This document shows, piece after piece, positions 1 through 7,991 of a DNA stretch of 64,000 bases. Made by a program: the position numbers and the translations under genes. The notes under the pieces were generated by a model. The model ran no database searches and had not been told where the DNA came from. It saw nothing but the letters and a program-made list of their open reading frames with translations. Origin of the DNA: Grimontia kaedaensis (GTDB taxonomy: Bacteria > Pseudomonadota > Gammaproteobacteria > Enterobacterales > Vibrionaceae); the NCBI RefSeq assembly GCF_023746615.1, contig NZ_CP082275.1:2418001-2482000 (forward strand), in the 5' to 3' direction. Every line of letters starts with the position of its first letter. Position 1 is the stretch's first letter.

Positions 1-240
1 ACTGTGGTTGCGGCGCACCCGCAATCAGGACAGCTGCGTGTTTCGAAAAGTGCATGTCTGCTGAACAATGCTGACCGCATCAGCTACCTGGTACTGGGCG
101 CAGGCAAAGCAGAAATGATTGAAGCAATTCACGGTGAAAACGCCGACGCAAACCTGCCTTATCCGGCAGCGCATATTCAATCAACACATGGCACAACAGA
201 ATGGTATTTAGATGCTGCTGCCGCGAAGGCATTGGCGTAA
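1..240 (+). CDS. pgl: 6-phosphogluconolactonase, C-terminal part
   Basis: Only the last ~79 codons are inside the window; the gene begins upstream of base 1. The visible part has the late-family features YLVLGAGKAEMI and a C-terminal PAAHIQ segment, as in DevB/Pgl-type 6-phosphogluconolactonases. These hydrolyse 6-phosphogluconolactone to 6-phosphogluconate in the cytoplasm, the second step of the oxidative pentose phosphate pathway. The stop lies 13 bp before gnd, which uses the product, so the two are probably co-transcribed, very likely with zwf further upstream (inference). The open frame's internal GTG at base 4 is not a real start. Family call is strong from sequence plus context. Confidence 0.88.
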   Translation, partial: TVVAAHPQSGQLRVSKSACLLNNADRISYLVLGAGKAEMIEAIHGENADANLPYPAAHIQSTHGTTEWYLDAAAAKALA

Positions 241-253
241 GGAGTTTATAGAA

Positions 254-1702
254 ATGAAAGGCGATATCGGCGTAATTGGTCTGGCAGTAATGGGCCAGAA
301 CCTTATCCTGAACATGAACGACAACGGCTTCAAAGTGGTTGCTTACAACCGCACTACGTCAAAAGTTGACGAGTTCCTTGAAGGCGCAGCAAAAGACACC
401 AACATCATTGGCGCATACTCACTGGAAGATCTGGTTGAGAAGCTTGAAAAACCACGCAAAGTCATGCTTATGGTACGTGCAGGCGACGTTGTTGATCAGT
501 TCATCGACGCCCTAACTCCTCTGCTGGATGAAGGCGACATCATTATCGATGGCGGTAACTCTAACTACCCAGACAGCACACGCCGCATGAAAGATCTGGA
601 AGAAAAAGGTCTGGTATTCATCGGCGCTGGCGTTTCAGGCGGTGAAGAAGGTGCACGTTTCGGACCTTCAATCATGCCAGGTGGTAACCCAGCAGGATGG
701 CCAGCAGTAAAACCTATTTTCCAAGCGATTTCTGCAAAAACCGACAGCGGCGAAGCGTGCTGTGACTGGGTTGGCCGTGAAGGTGCAGGCCACTTCGTGA
801 AAATGGTTCACAACGGTATCGAATATGGCGACATGCAGCTGATCAGTGAAGCTTACCACTTCATGAAAGAAGGTCTGGGCATGAACCATGATGAAATGCA
901 GGCGACCATGACTGCATGGAACAAGACCGAGCTGGACAGCTACCTGATGGAAATCAGTTCTGAAATCGTGGGCTACCGTGACGAAGACGGCGACATCGTG
1001 CTGGAGAAAATCCTTGATACCGCAGGCCAGAAAGGCACCGGTAAGTGGACAGGCATCAATGCGCTGGACTTCGGTATTCCACTGACGCTGATCACTGAAT
1101 CTGTATTTGCACGCGCTCTGTCTGCACGTAAAGAAGAGCGTGAAGAAGCCGCTGCTCTGTTCCAACACAAGATTGGTCCAGTAGAAGGCGACCGCGAAGT
1201 TTGGCTGGAAGCACTGCGTAAAGCACTGCTGGCTGCAAAAATCATCTCTTACGCGCAAGGCTTCATGCTGATCCGCGAAGCGTCTGAGCAATACAACTGG
1301 GATCTGAACTACGGTAACGTTGCCCTGCTGTGGCGTGGTGGCTGTATCATCCGCAGTGCGTTCCTGGGTAACATCCGCGATGCATACGAAGCGAACCCAG
1401 ACCTGAAATTCCTGGGCTCTGACGAATACTTCAAGAACATTCTGGAAGATTGCATGGGCTCATGGCGTAAAGTGGTAGCGAAGACCTTCGAAATCGGTCT
1501 GCCATCACCAGGTCTGTCTTCAGCACTGACCTTCCTTGATGGTTACACAACTGCACGCCTGCCAGCGAACATGCTGCAAGCACAACGCGACTACTTCGGT
1601 GCGCACACTTATGAGCGTACTGACCGTCCACGTGGTGAATTCTTCCACACCAACTGGACAGGTAAAGGCGGCGACACCGTATCGACCACCTACAACAGCT
1701 AA
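254..1702 (+). CDS. gnd: 6-phosphogluconate dehydrogenase, decarboxylating
   Basis: 482 residues, normal length. It oxidatively decarboxylates 6-phosphogluconate to ribulose 5-phosphate with NADP+. Visible features: N-terminal Rossmann motif GVIGLAVMGQNL, the GGNSNYPDS and SGGEEGARFGPS substrate-binding loops, the catalytic lysine in HFVKMVHNGIEYGD, and the C-terminal RRDYFGAHTYER-type tail (here QRDYFGAHTYERTD). An in-frame start at 212 would lie inside pgl; the ATG at 254 follows AAGGAG with good spacing and starts at the family's usual MKGDIGVIG. It follows pgl directly and is ended by a strong hairpin terminator. Confidence 0.97.
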   Translation: MKGDIGVIGLAVMGQNLILNMNDNGFKVVAYNRTTSKVDEFLEGAAKDTNIIGAYSLEDLVEKLEKPRKVMLMVRAGDVVDQFIDALTPLLDEGDIIIDGGNSNYPDSTRRMKDLEEKGLVFIGAGVSGGEEGARFGPSIMPGGNPAGWPAVKPIFQAISAKTDSGEACCDWVGREGAGHFVKMVHNGIEYGDMQLISEAYHFMKEGLGMNHDEMQATMTAWNKTELDSYLMEISSEIVGYRDEDGDIVLEKILDTAGQKGTGKWTGINALDFGIPLTLITESVFARALSARKEEREEAAALFQHKIGPVEGDREVWLEALRKALLAAKIISYAQGFMLIREASEQYNWDLNYGNVALLWRGGCIIRSAFLGNIRDAYEANPDLKFLGSDEYFKNILEDCMGSWRKVVAKTFEIGLPSPGLSSALTFLDGYTTARLPANMLQAQRDYFGAHTYERTDRPRGEFFHTNWTGKGGDTVSTTYNS

Positions 1703-1720
1703 TCCCTGTTGCTGGAACAC

Positions 1721-1746
1721 AAAAAGGAGCCGAATGGCTCCTTTTT
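1721..1746 (+). terminator. intrinsic terminator after gnd
   Basis: AAAAAGGAGCC / GGCTCCTTTTT stem with a short GAAT loop and flanking A/T tracts. It can serve gnd on + and, because it is symmetric, the convergent GNAT gene on -. Confidence 0.85.
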
Positions 1747-1758
1747 CTTTTCTGGCGG

Positions 1759-2448
1759 TTACTCCGCCAATACGCTGGTTAACATCGCCAGTTGCTGAAA
1801 ACCCAATTGTTCGTAAAGTGGCAGCCCAGCTTTGGATGCCTGAAGGGTGACATATTCGCAGCCGAGTTCTTTAGCCAGTGCCAGACTATGTTGCATCAGC
1901 GAAGAGGCCACACCCATCTTCCTGAACTCTCTCAGTGTCCCCAGTTGATGAATACCCAAGGTGTTTCCCGTTTTGTAGAGAATCACAGTGCCCGCGATTT
2001 CACCTTCTTTGTACAGCGCAAAAATATGGCTGTTGTTGTCGGCGTTAAGGTGCTGAATCACCGCTTCATCAATCACATAGTTGAAAGCCTTTGAACAGGC
2101 GACAGTCCAGTCAGTGACTTGCTTTGGCGTCGATACCCGCTCAATCTCTTGTCTAAACTCAAACTCTGCGTCTTGTGGTAATTCGTAAGTCATCACCACC
2201 AATTGCATCGCCACTGACAACGTGAGGCCGTGCTGATCGCTAAGCAATTGAAGACATTTTTCATCCAACTCATCTACCGTGGATGCTCTTTGCCCTGAAG
2301 AGAAATTCACACCATGAAGGCTCAAGCCGGGGTTCCAGCGCTTATTCGGCCAACTGAGATGAACAAACAGTTCTCCTTCCTGCTTAGCACCCAGCGCCTG
2401 CCAGTAGAGATTCAAATTATCGAGGTTGGCTTGCAACGCAGCGTTCAT
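1759..2448 (-). CDS. GNAT-family N-acetyltransferase
   Basis: 229 residues. The C-terminal half is a GNAT fold: a strand with GEIAGTVILY, followed by the acetyl-CoA pyrophosphate loop in LREFRKMGVASSLM and a late EQLGFQQL strand. The N-terminal ~90 residues form an extra domain not recognised here; this two-part layout occurs in several GNAT subfamilies. Substrate unknown. The start codon overlaps the stop of the YdcZ-type gene by 4 bp (ATGA), so the two are translationally coupled and this is the last gene of a three-gene unit that starts with a nitroreductase. The shared operon hints at detoxification or antibiotic-like chemistry (inference). Confidence 0.85.
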   Translation of the reverse strand: MNAALQANLDNLNLYWQALGAKQEGELFVHLSWPNKRWNPGLSLHGVNFSSGQRASTVDELDEKCLQLLSDQHGLTLSVAMQLVVMTYELPQDAEFEFRQEIERVSTPKQVTDWTVACSKAFNYVIDEAVIQHLNADNNSHIFALYKEGEIAGTVILYKTGNTLGIHQLGTLREFRKMGVASSLMQHSLALAKELGCEYVTLQASKAGLPLYEQLGFQQLAMLTSVLAE

Positions 2449-2915
2449 GAAAAGTCCTTATTGATTAATACAATACCCAGCACCAGCAATGCAGCACCGA
2501 ATAGTTTGATCGCTGAGATCGACTTGATTGGGCTGTCGAATGCGCCAAAGTGACTCAGCAACATGGCAATAATGATTTGCCCTGCCAGCGAGTAACTCAT
2601 CAGGTTCCCTACCCCCATTTTAGGGATAAGAAAATACAAGCTACCCACACCTATCACACTGAATACACAGGACAACCAGAGATACCAAGGGATCTGGGTC
2701 AGCTTTTCCCAATCCAGACCTGTGTTTGAGGCCGAAATCCCACCCGCGTTGTAAAGTACCGCAACAGCGAGGCTCACGAGAACAAAACTGGTCAGGAAGG
2801 CATAGCTCGTTGCGAGCCAGCTGTTACCAAGCATTTGACCCAGTTGCGCATTCATCGCCGCCTGAATGGCAATGCAGCCACCCGCGGCAAGAGCCATTAA
2901 CGTTAAGCTGCTCAT
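2445..2915 (-). CDS. DMT-superfamily small transporter, YdcZ/DUF606 type
   Basis: 156 residues with about five hydrophobic segments spanning nearly the whole chain: LTLMALAAGGCIAIQAAMNA, SWLATSYAFLTSFVLVSLAV, YLWLSCVFSVIGVGSLYF, LMSYSLAGQIIIAMLLSHFG and LFGAALLVLGIVLI. The early motif QAAMNAQLGQ and the overall pattern fit the DUF606/YdcZ half-size members of the drug/metabolite transporter superfamily, which act as inner-membrane dimers. Substrate not known. Both ends overlap neighbours by 4 bp (nitroreductase upstream, GNAT downstream), showing tight translational coupling. Confidence 0.82.
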   Translation of the reverse strand: MSSLTLMALAAGGCIAIQAAMNAQLGQMLGNSWLATSYAFLTSFVLVSLAVAVLYNAGGISASNTGLDWEKLTQIPWYLWLSCVFSVIGVGSLYFLIPKMGVGNLMSYSLAGQIIIAMLLSHFGAFDSPIKSISAIKLFGAALLVLGIVLINKDFS

Positions 2916-3538
2916 AACGTTTCTACCAATTGGTCACGGGACAAACGAAACTTAGGGCGATTTGCTGTGCGGTCAGTGTCCGAACGCACGCCAACAGGAC
3001 AAATAATCACAGCGTTGAGCCCTTGCTTATCCAGTCCTAGCACTTCGTTGAGTCCTGCGGAATCAAACCCCGTCATCGGGCATGCATCAATTTGCTCAAC
3101 GGCAGCGTGGCTGACCAATGTTCCCAATGCGATAAAGCATTGCTGTGCGGCCCACGCTGCCTGTTGCGGCTGGCTAAGTCCCAGCAAGCTGCTGGCAATT
3201 TGATCTTGATAAGCGCGTAAGTCTGACGCTGGACGGCTCTGATTGGCAGCTAGCTGTTCAATGAAGTCTTCAATGTCTGCCTCATTGAGCGATGTCTTGT
3301 GTGCCAGAACCAAGAGGTGAGAATTGTCAGCGACTTTCTGCTGACCATAACTGTGCGCTAAACAAGCTTGTTTCAGCGCCGGATTTTCAATCACCAGCAA
3401 TTTAAACGGTTGAACGCCGTATGAAGAAGGCGCTAAACGAACACTTTCGATAAGGCCATCGATAGCTTCCTGGCTGAGTGCCTGTTCTGAAAACTGGTTA
3501 ACGGCGTAGCGCCAATTCAATGCTTCTAATACGTTCAT
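2912..3538 (-). CDS. nitroreductase-family NAD(P)H oxidoreductase (NfsB-like)
   Basis: 208 residues, typical for FMN-dependent oxygen-insensitive nitroreductases. Features: N-terminal NWRYAVNQF, FMN-phosphate loop APSSYGVQPFKLLVIE, mid-chain AAQQCFIALGTLVSHAA and the ACPMTGFD segment, and a C-terminal NRPKFRLSRDQLV tail. A longer reading frame to 3577 exists, but the ATG at 3538 is preceded by AAGGAGAGACAGAG and matches the family's N-terminus. Likely reduces nitroaromatics or quinones in the cytoplasm. It heads the unit with the YdcZ-type transporter and GNAT genes; the Crp-like gene upstream on the same strand may regulate it (inference). Confidence 0.88.
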   Translation of the reverse strand: MNVLEALNWRYAVNQFSEQALSQEAIDGLIESVRLAPSSYGVQPFKLLVIENPALKQACLAHSYGQQKVADNSHLLVLAHKTSLNEADIEDFIEQLAANQSRPASDLRAYQDQIASSLLGLSQPQQAAWAAQQCFIALGTLVSHAAVEQIDACPMTGFDSAGLNEVLGLDKQGLNAVIICPVGVRSDTDRTANRPKFRLSRDQLVETL

Positions 3539-3639
3539 CTCTGTCTCTCCTTGCGTTGATGGAGAGAGATTACGCAATGCCGAAACCAGACGCCTTTACA
3601 TATGTTGATTTATACTCAAACAACCTGAAGATGCCAGAT

Positions 3640-4239
3640 TCAGGTTGTTTGGGTAGAGTAAATTTGTTTTCTAATTCGGCTCAGCTGAGTGGCAGTAATG
3701 CCGAGATAACTTGCGATATGGTATTGAGGCAATCTGGGGGCGATTACAGAAAAGTCGGTCAGAAACGTCTGATATCTGTCTTTAGCTTCATGCTCGAGAT
3801 AACTGATTTCCTTCGGCTCCTTTTCCAAAAGCCAGTGCTTCTCCAAATAGTGGATATGAAAACGCATTAAATCCGGATACGTAAACAGAGCGGCCCGAAA
3901 CTGTTGGAAGTCAATTTCGACCAATTCACAAGGCTCCAAAGCCTGAATGGCAATCCGGCTAGGCTCTCTTAGAAGCAGCGCGCTCATGCAACCGGGAAAC
4001 CTGCCTTCATCGAAGAAGTTTTTATTGTATTCATTGCCCTCTTCATCCAGCAAAAATGCACGCATCAAACCTTGGTGAAGAAAAGCAAAATGCGTGGGAG
4101 TTTGCGCGATATCGTAAAGCGTTTCACCTGTACCAATGCGTATTACCTTGCAGCAGGCCATGAGCGCCTGCATGGATGCTTCATCAATCGCATAATAGCG
4201 GCGCACCGTCTCTTGTAAGTGTTCGAGCGAAGGGAGCAT
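3640..4239 (-). CDS. Crp/Fnr-family transcriptional regulator
   Basis: 199 residues. An N-terminal cyclic-nucleotide-binding fold is visible (GETLYDIAQTPTHFAFLHQGLMRAF, then FPGCMSALLLREPS), followed by a long helix and a C-terminal winged helix ending in HIASYLGITATQLSRIRKQ, the recognition-helix pattern of the Crp-like group with short C-termini. The frame stays open to 4392, but the ATG at 4239 has AAGGAT upstream and starts the cNMP domain at its normal place. No Cys cluster, so not an FNR-type iron-sulfur sensor. Effector unknown. It precedes the nitroreductase operon on the same strand with a 101-bp gap. Confidence 0.87.
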   Translation of the reverse strand: MLPSLEHLQETVRRYYAIDEASMQALMACCKVIRIGTGETLYDIAQTPTHFAFLHQGLMRAFLLDEEGNEYNKNFFDEGRFPGCMSALLLREPSRIAIQALEPCELVEIDFQQFRAALFTYPDLMRFHIHYLEKHWLLEKEPKEISYLEHEAKDRYQTFLTDFSVIAPRLPQYHIASYLGITATQLSRIRKQIYSTQTT

Positions 4240-4919
4240 AAGAATATCCTTATTAATTTTATTTTCGGCAAAGTATGCGCAATTAAGAATGCTTGGTATG
4301 AGCGAGCTGATCCAAAGACTTAATATAGAAAAGACCTGGTAAGTGAAACCGGGATTGACGAAAAAACCGTGTTTCTGCGGAAAGGTTAACATGAGTCAGA
4401 AAAACAAAGGCCCTAAGATGCAATCCCAGAGCCTTAACGATTGAATGGCTGTTATATGAACCTAGCCAGTTCAATCAGTCCCTGTAAGTACGTTAAACGT
4501 CATACGAGCCGCTGACAAAGTCCAAATCAACATGATTCAGGCCGTGATACCGCCTTTTGAGCAGCACTTCTGTGCCATCAGAGATGGCCATTGTTGTGCC
4601 GTGTGAGTTCACTGACGCATTAATCTCAGAGACAGACCAACAAACAGCAAGCCATTGAAACGGTGGCGAATAATGAAATTTTTAATTAATTGATTTTTAT
4701 GTGAATAACTTGAAATTTTTGACTAATAAAATAGTCAAACTGCAAAGACAACAGATTGCATGAACTGAGGACTTACCCAATTTTCAGCGTTTTAAAATGT
4801 ATGGAAACTCATACTTTACAATTCATTAGTAGGAGCACTGAGTCTCTGCTTACACTGCTCTGTCTTGCCTAAGCGAAATGTTATGATTCCTCTGTCAGGT
4901 TGTGGCAAAGACCAGAGGG
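4240..4919. other. intergenic region, 680 bp
   Basis: No complete gene. It holds the presumed promoter of the Crp-like gene near its left end, a short protein-like remnant (separate entry, 4493-4676) and an AT-rich stretch around 4680-4800. The right-hand 100 bp follow the LysR gene's stop; no clear terminator is seen. Confidence 0.6.
4493..4676 (-). pseudogene. possible C-terminal gene remnant, no start codon
   Basis: A stop-to-stop frame of ~60 codons without a usable start reads like real protein: FHYSPPFQW at its beginning, then SDGTEVLLKRRYHGLN and VDLDFVSGSYDV before TAA. Codon use resembles neighbouring genes. The family is not recognised. It may be the tail of a decayed gene or chance. 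Confidence 0.3.
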
Positions 4920-5888
4920 TCAAACTAGCGTTGCGGCTCGCCGATGCTCCAAATCGCAACAGAGCGTCGGGTACATCTTCGCTAAGTCTTTCTTGAGGTA
5001 TTCGACAAATGCGCGGGCTGTGGGAGATAGGCTAACTGTTCTGCGGTGTACCAACATAACAAAACGATAAACGGTGACATCTTCGATAGAAAACGAAAGC
5101 AGTTTCCCAGAAGACACTTCATCGTGAACCAGAAAGTGAGAAGCAATAGCAATACCGGCATTCAGTTCTACTGATTTTTTGACGGCTTCCATGCTACCCA
5201 GCGATACCACTTGCTTGAAGTCCATACTTTTGCCGCTGGTTGTTTCAAGGTTTTTGACCGTAGAGCTCTTTCGATTAGAAGTCAGTAGTGTCTGACCTTG
5301 AAGGTCATCTAAAGAAATGGAATGTTTACCTTCCCATTTGTCTTTCACCATGGGGTGCTGAGGTGACACGATGACCGCAAGACCATCTCTTAGAATAGGC
5401 TCGAACATCAATTTCTTATCATCAACGCCCACATCAGCCGGCTGAGAGACAAACCCCAACTCACACTCTGATCCAAAGGAGATCTCATTGATCACATCCT
5501 TTGCGTACTTTATCTGGGACTCCAGTTCAATGCCTGGGAACCTGAGATGAAAGCTGGATAAGATCTGAGGAAGGATATAGGTTCCGGGTGTATTGGAACT
5601 GCAGATTTTTAGCTCACCAATAGAGAGTTGATCTATGTTTAACAACTCGTTCTTTGAGTCACGAAGAGCAACTATTATAGCTTCACAATAGGGCAGAATT
5701 TGCTGTCCCGCCAAAGTCAGTTCAACACCTCTACCATCCCGATGAAGTAATTGGACTTTATAGTAATCTTCTAACTTCTTAATCCTCTGGGACATCGTCG
5801 CTTGAGTACAAAAACACTCTTCAGCCGCCTGAGTAAAACTTCCCAAACGGGCAATGTTAACAAACGCCTCAAAATTCTCGATTCTCAC
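4920..5888 (-). CDS. LysR-family transcriptional regulator
   Basis: 322 residues, normal for LysR proteins. The N-terminal winged helix-turn-helix is clear: FEAFVNIARLGSFTQAAEECFCTQATMSQRIKKLEDYYKVQLLHRDG. A periplasmic-binding-protein-like effector domain follows (PGTYILPQILSSFHLRFPG; NAGIAIASHFLVHDEV). The start is GTG at 5888 with GAGGGA upstream. It lies 65 bp downstream of the phosphoglycerate mutase-like gene on the same strand, so it is probably the last gene of the DASS-transporter operon and its regulator; LysR genes are more often divergent, so this arrangement suggests autoregulation through the operon promoter (inference). Confidence 0.93.
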   Translation of the reverse strand: MRIENFEAFVNIARLGSFTQAAEECFCTQATMSQRIKKLEDYYKVQLLHRDGRGVELTLAGQQILPYCEAIIVALRDSKNELLNIDQLSIGELKICSSNTPGTYILPQILSSFHLRFPGIELESQIKYAKDVINEISFGSECELGFVSQPADVGVDDKKLMFEPILRDGLAVIVSPQHPMVKDKWEGKHSISLDDLQGQTLLTSNRKSSTVKNLETTSGKSMDFKQVVSLGSMEAVKKSVELNAGIAIASHFLVHDEVSSGKLLSFSIEDVTVYRFVMLVHRRTVSLSPTARAFVEYLKKDLAKMYPTLCCDLEHRRAATLV

Positions 5889-5953
5889 CGTAGATCCCTC
5901 TCGAAGATGAGAAACAGCATGACAGTAAAATTATCACCGCCATGCTGCTTTTA

Positions 5954-7201
5954 TTATGCGCCGAGTTTTCTAACAGCCTCCAAGTGATCCATCTGAATAT
6001 GGAAAAAATCTATCGCTGTGAGGTTGTTCAACGCGCCATGAACAAGAAATTTCTCGCCAAAATCTTCCACGGGCAAACTTCTTACATTCCCACCCGCGAA
6101 GAATGTGGGTACCGGATCCCCAGAGTGGTCACGCCTATCGCAAGGCGTTGAATGATCACTGGTATATCCAATGTAGCACTGTTCCAAATCTATCTGCTGA
6201 AGAATATGGCCAACCATCATATCGAGCTTAATTGCTGTGGAGACCTTTGTCATAGGCTGACAGTCGTGACCAGCCAAATCAGGAGCCTTCACATGCAGTA
6301 CAACCCAGTCGTATCCGTCTTTCAGTTTACTGACAGCCAGTTCAGCTTTGCCAATGTAGTCAGTATCATAGCCTGCTGTAAAACCTTCCTGATGGAATAC
6401 ATCCAGCCCTGCCATTCTGGCAATACCCAGCACCGTTCTGTCACCCGCCACACATGCACCACGGATGCCAAAAGACTCTGCCATTTTGGGGGCCTGAATT
6501 TCACGGCCAATACCCCTCAACAAAATCATATTGGCAGGTGGCAGTCCGTCTAGAATACGCTTCTGATTCACAGGATGAAGACTCAAGACTGAGTACATTT
6601 TCTCTGTCAGCTCATTGATAATCCTGGCTGTTTCGAGCGCATTTTTATCTTCAACTAACGCAACGCTTTGCTGGACCCGCTCACCTTCTTTTGCAGTACC
6701 AGGATCCGTGGTAGTGATATGCTCTGAAAGATTTTGACCACGAATAACAACCGCCACTCTATGTGCGCTTAGAGCACGGGCAATCACTCTGGCGCCATTT
6801 GAAAGTACAATGCCGTCGATCGATTTGGCCAGTTCATCCGTGTTTTGATTAATGCGGCCAGCACGCCGATCAATGACGGTCAGTTCATCATCAACCGTCG
6901 CGAAATTGCCACGAAACGCAATATCGCTCGGAAGTAAGTCAATACCCGCGCCGTAAGCTTCTATCGGTCCTCTTCCCGTATACACCTCGTAAGGGTCATA
7001 GCCAAAAATAGCTAGGTGACCAACATCTGTACCGACTGGAACGCCGGGCTTTACTGGATAGACGTTGCCAAAAAGACCTTTGGATGCAAGCTCCTTTAAA
7101 TTAGGTGTCCTCGCATATTCGAGCGGCGTCAGCCCATTTAATAATGAGATAGGGTTATCTCCCATACCATCGGCGATGATTAGTAGTGCTTGCTTGCTCA
7201 T
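5954..7201 (-). CDS. archaeal-type cofactor-independent phosphoglycerate mutase-like enzyme
   Basis: 415 residues, alkaline-phosphatase superfamily, the aPGM (ApgM) family. Metal-binding motifs are in order: LIIADGMGD at the N-terminus; VGTDVGHLAIFGYDP holding the predicted nucleophile; KAPDLAGHD; and SDHSTPCDRRDHSGDPVP. True mutases interconvert 2- and 3-phosphoglycerate through a phospho-enzyme. From memory archaeal members have Ser in the PGSD motif; here the residue is Thr (VGTD), so the activity may differ (inference). ATG at 7201 overlaps the previous stop by 4 bp; a longer frame to 7312 lies inside that gene. Operon with a DASS transporter suggests use of an imported organophosphate or phosphonate rather than glycolysis. 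Confidence 0.82.
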   Translation of the reverse strand: MSKQALLIIADGMGDNPISLLNGLTPLEYARTPNLKELASKGLFGNVYPVKPGVPVGTDVGHLAIFGYDPYEVYTGRGPIEAYGAGIDLLPSDIAFRGNFATVDDELTVIDRRAGRINQNTDELAKSIDGIVLSNGARVIARALSAHRVAVVIRGQNLSEHITTTDPGTAKEGERVQQSVALVEDKNALETARIINELTEKMYSVLSLHPVNQKRILDGLPPANMILLRGIGREIQAPKMAESFGIRGACVAGDRTVLGIARMAGLDVFHQEGFTAGYDTDYIGKAELAVSKLKDGYDWVVLHVKAPDLAGHDCQPMTKVSTAIKLDMMVGHILQQIDLEQCYIGYTSDHSTPCDRRDHSGDPVPTFFAGGNVRSLPVEDFGEKFLVHGALNNLTAIDFFHIQMDHLEAVRKLGA

Positions 7202-7980
7202 TTTTGCCCCTCTGGCAGTGATGATTCTGACTCGTTGTTTTCTGAAAGTACGTCTCTGCGTTTCCATAACAAAGCCGCCGAAAGTAGGAGAACGATGCTC
7301 CAAAGTACCCATTTAATCATTGGAGATGGTCGATACAGTCTCACTTTGAGTTCAACGTCATCCCCTGCGGATACACCAGAGCGCTCAACGCTCACCTCTT
7401 TCCAGCCGTCATTTTCACCAATCTCAAAAGTTTTCTTTTTCTTTGACCATTTAGGTGTCACCACGCCATAGAGCTCTGTGCCTTTTGGTACTGAAAACTG
7501 GGTAGAAAACTTATCAATGGTTGACGGCGATGTATTTACAAAGCTGTACGAGACACGGGTAACGCCCCCCGGATGACTGTACTTAAGCTTCGCCTTCTTC
7601 TCTTTGTAAACCTTCTCGACATTGAAAGTTTGTGTGAGCGCGACAGGGCGACCATCTGCTTCGAAACGGTACAAAATAGCCTCTCTGCCATGAATCGCCT
7701 GCTTGATCGGCTTTTCAAGCAAGGTCCCGCCTAACACTTCGTAATTCGTCAAAGACCCCTTCTTATATGCGGGCAGATAAACCCACCCTTCACTGTTAGG
7801 CATCGCGATGACATCAGTGATTATCTTTCCATCAGTACCGGAGGGATAAATAACTTCATGATACTGTTCAATGTTTCCGAAGCTTTCAGCAAGTGCCATT
7901 GTCGAGAAAGCCAACGTAGCGCCTACCAGACTTAAACGGGATAGATTCTTTAAACTCAGTTTCAATAAATGCTTTAACAT
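7198..7980 (-). CDS. exported protein anchored by a C-terminal membrane segment
   Basis: 260 residues. An N-terminal signal peptide (LSLVGATLAFSTMALA) is followed by a beta-rich periplasmic part of ~190 residues, including an immunoglobulin-like-looking stretch (GVTRVSYSFVNTSPSTIDKFSTQF), then one membrane helix (MIKWVLWSIVLLLSAALLW) and a short charged cytoplasmic tail. The ATG at 7980 has AGGAGGG upstream; the longer frame runs into the transporter gene. Not recognised as a named family. It sits 11 bp after the DASS transporter and overlaps the mutase-like gene by 4 bp, so it probably helps the same uptake pathway at the outer face of the inner membrane (inference). Confidence 0.75.
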   Translation of the reverse strand: MLKHLLKLSLKNLSRLSLVGATLAFSTMALAESFGNIEQYHEVIYPSGTDGKIITDVIAMPNSEGWVYLPAYKKGSLTNYEVLGGTLLEKPIKQAIHGREAILYRFEADGRPVALTQTFNVEKVYKEKKAKLKYSHPGGVTRVSYSFVNTSPSTIDKFSTQFSVPKGTELYGVVTPKWSKKKKTFEIGENDGWKEVSVERSGVSAGDDVELKVRLYRPSPMIKWVLWSIVLLLSAALLWKRRDVLSENNESESSLPEGQK

Positions 7981-7991
7981 GACAAACCCTC

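Noticed and set aside
668..1291. Long antisense frame opposite gnd (207 codons)
   Set aside because: It is a shadow of gnd codon use with no ribosome site or recognisable domain.
5954..7201. Housekeeping glycolytic phosphoglycerate mutase
   Set aside because: Operon with a DASS transporter and a LysR gene and Thr at the nucleophile position argue for a specialised role; not excluded.
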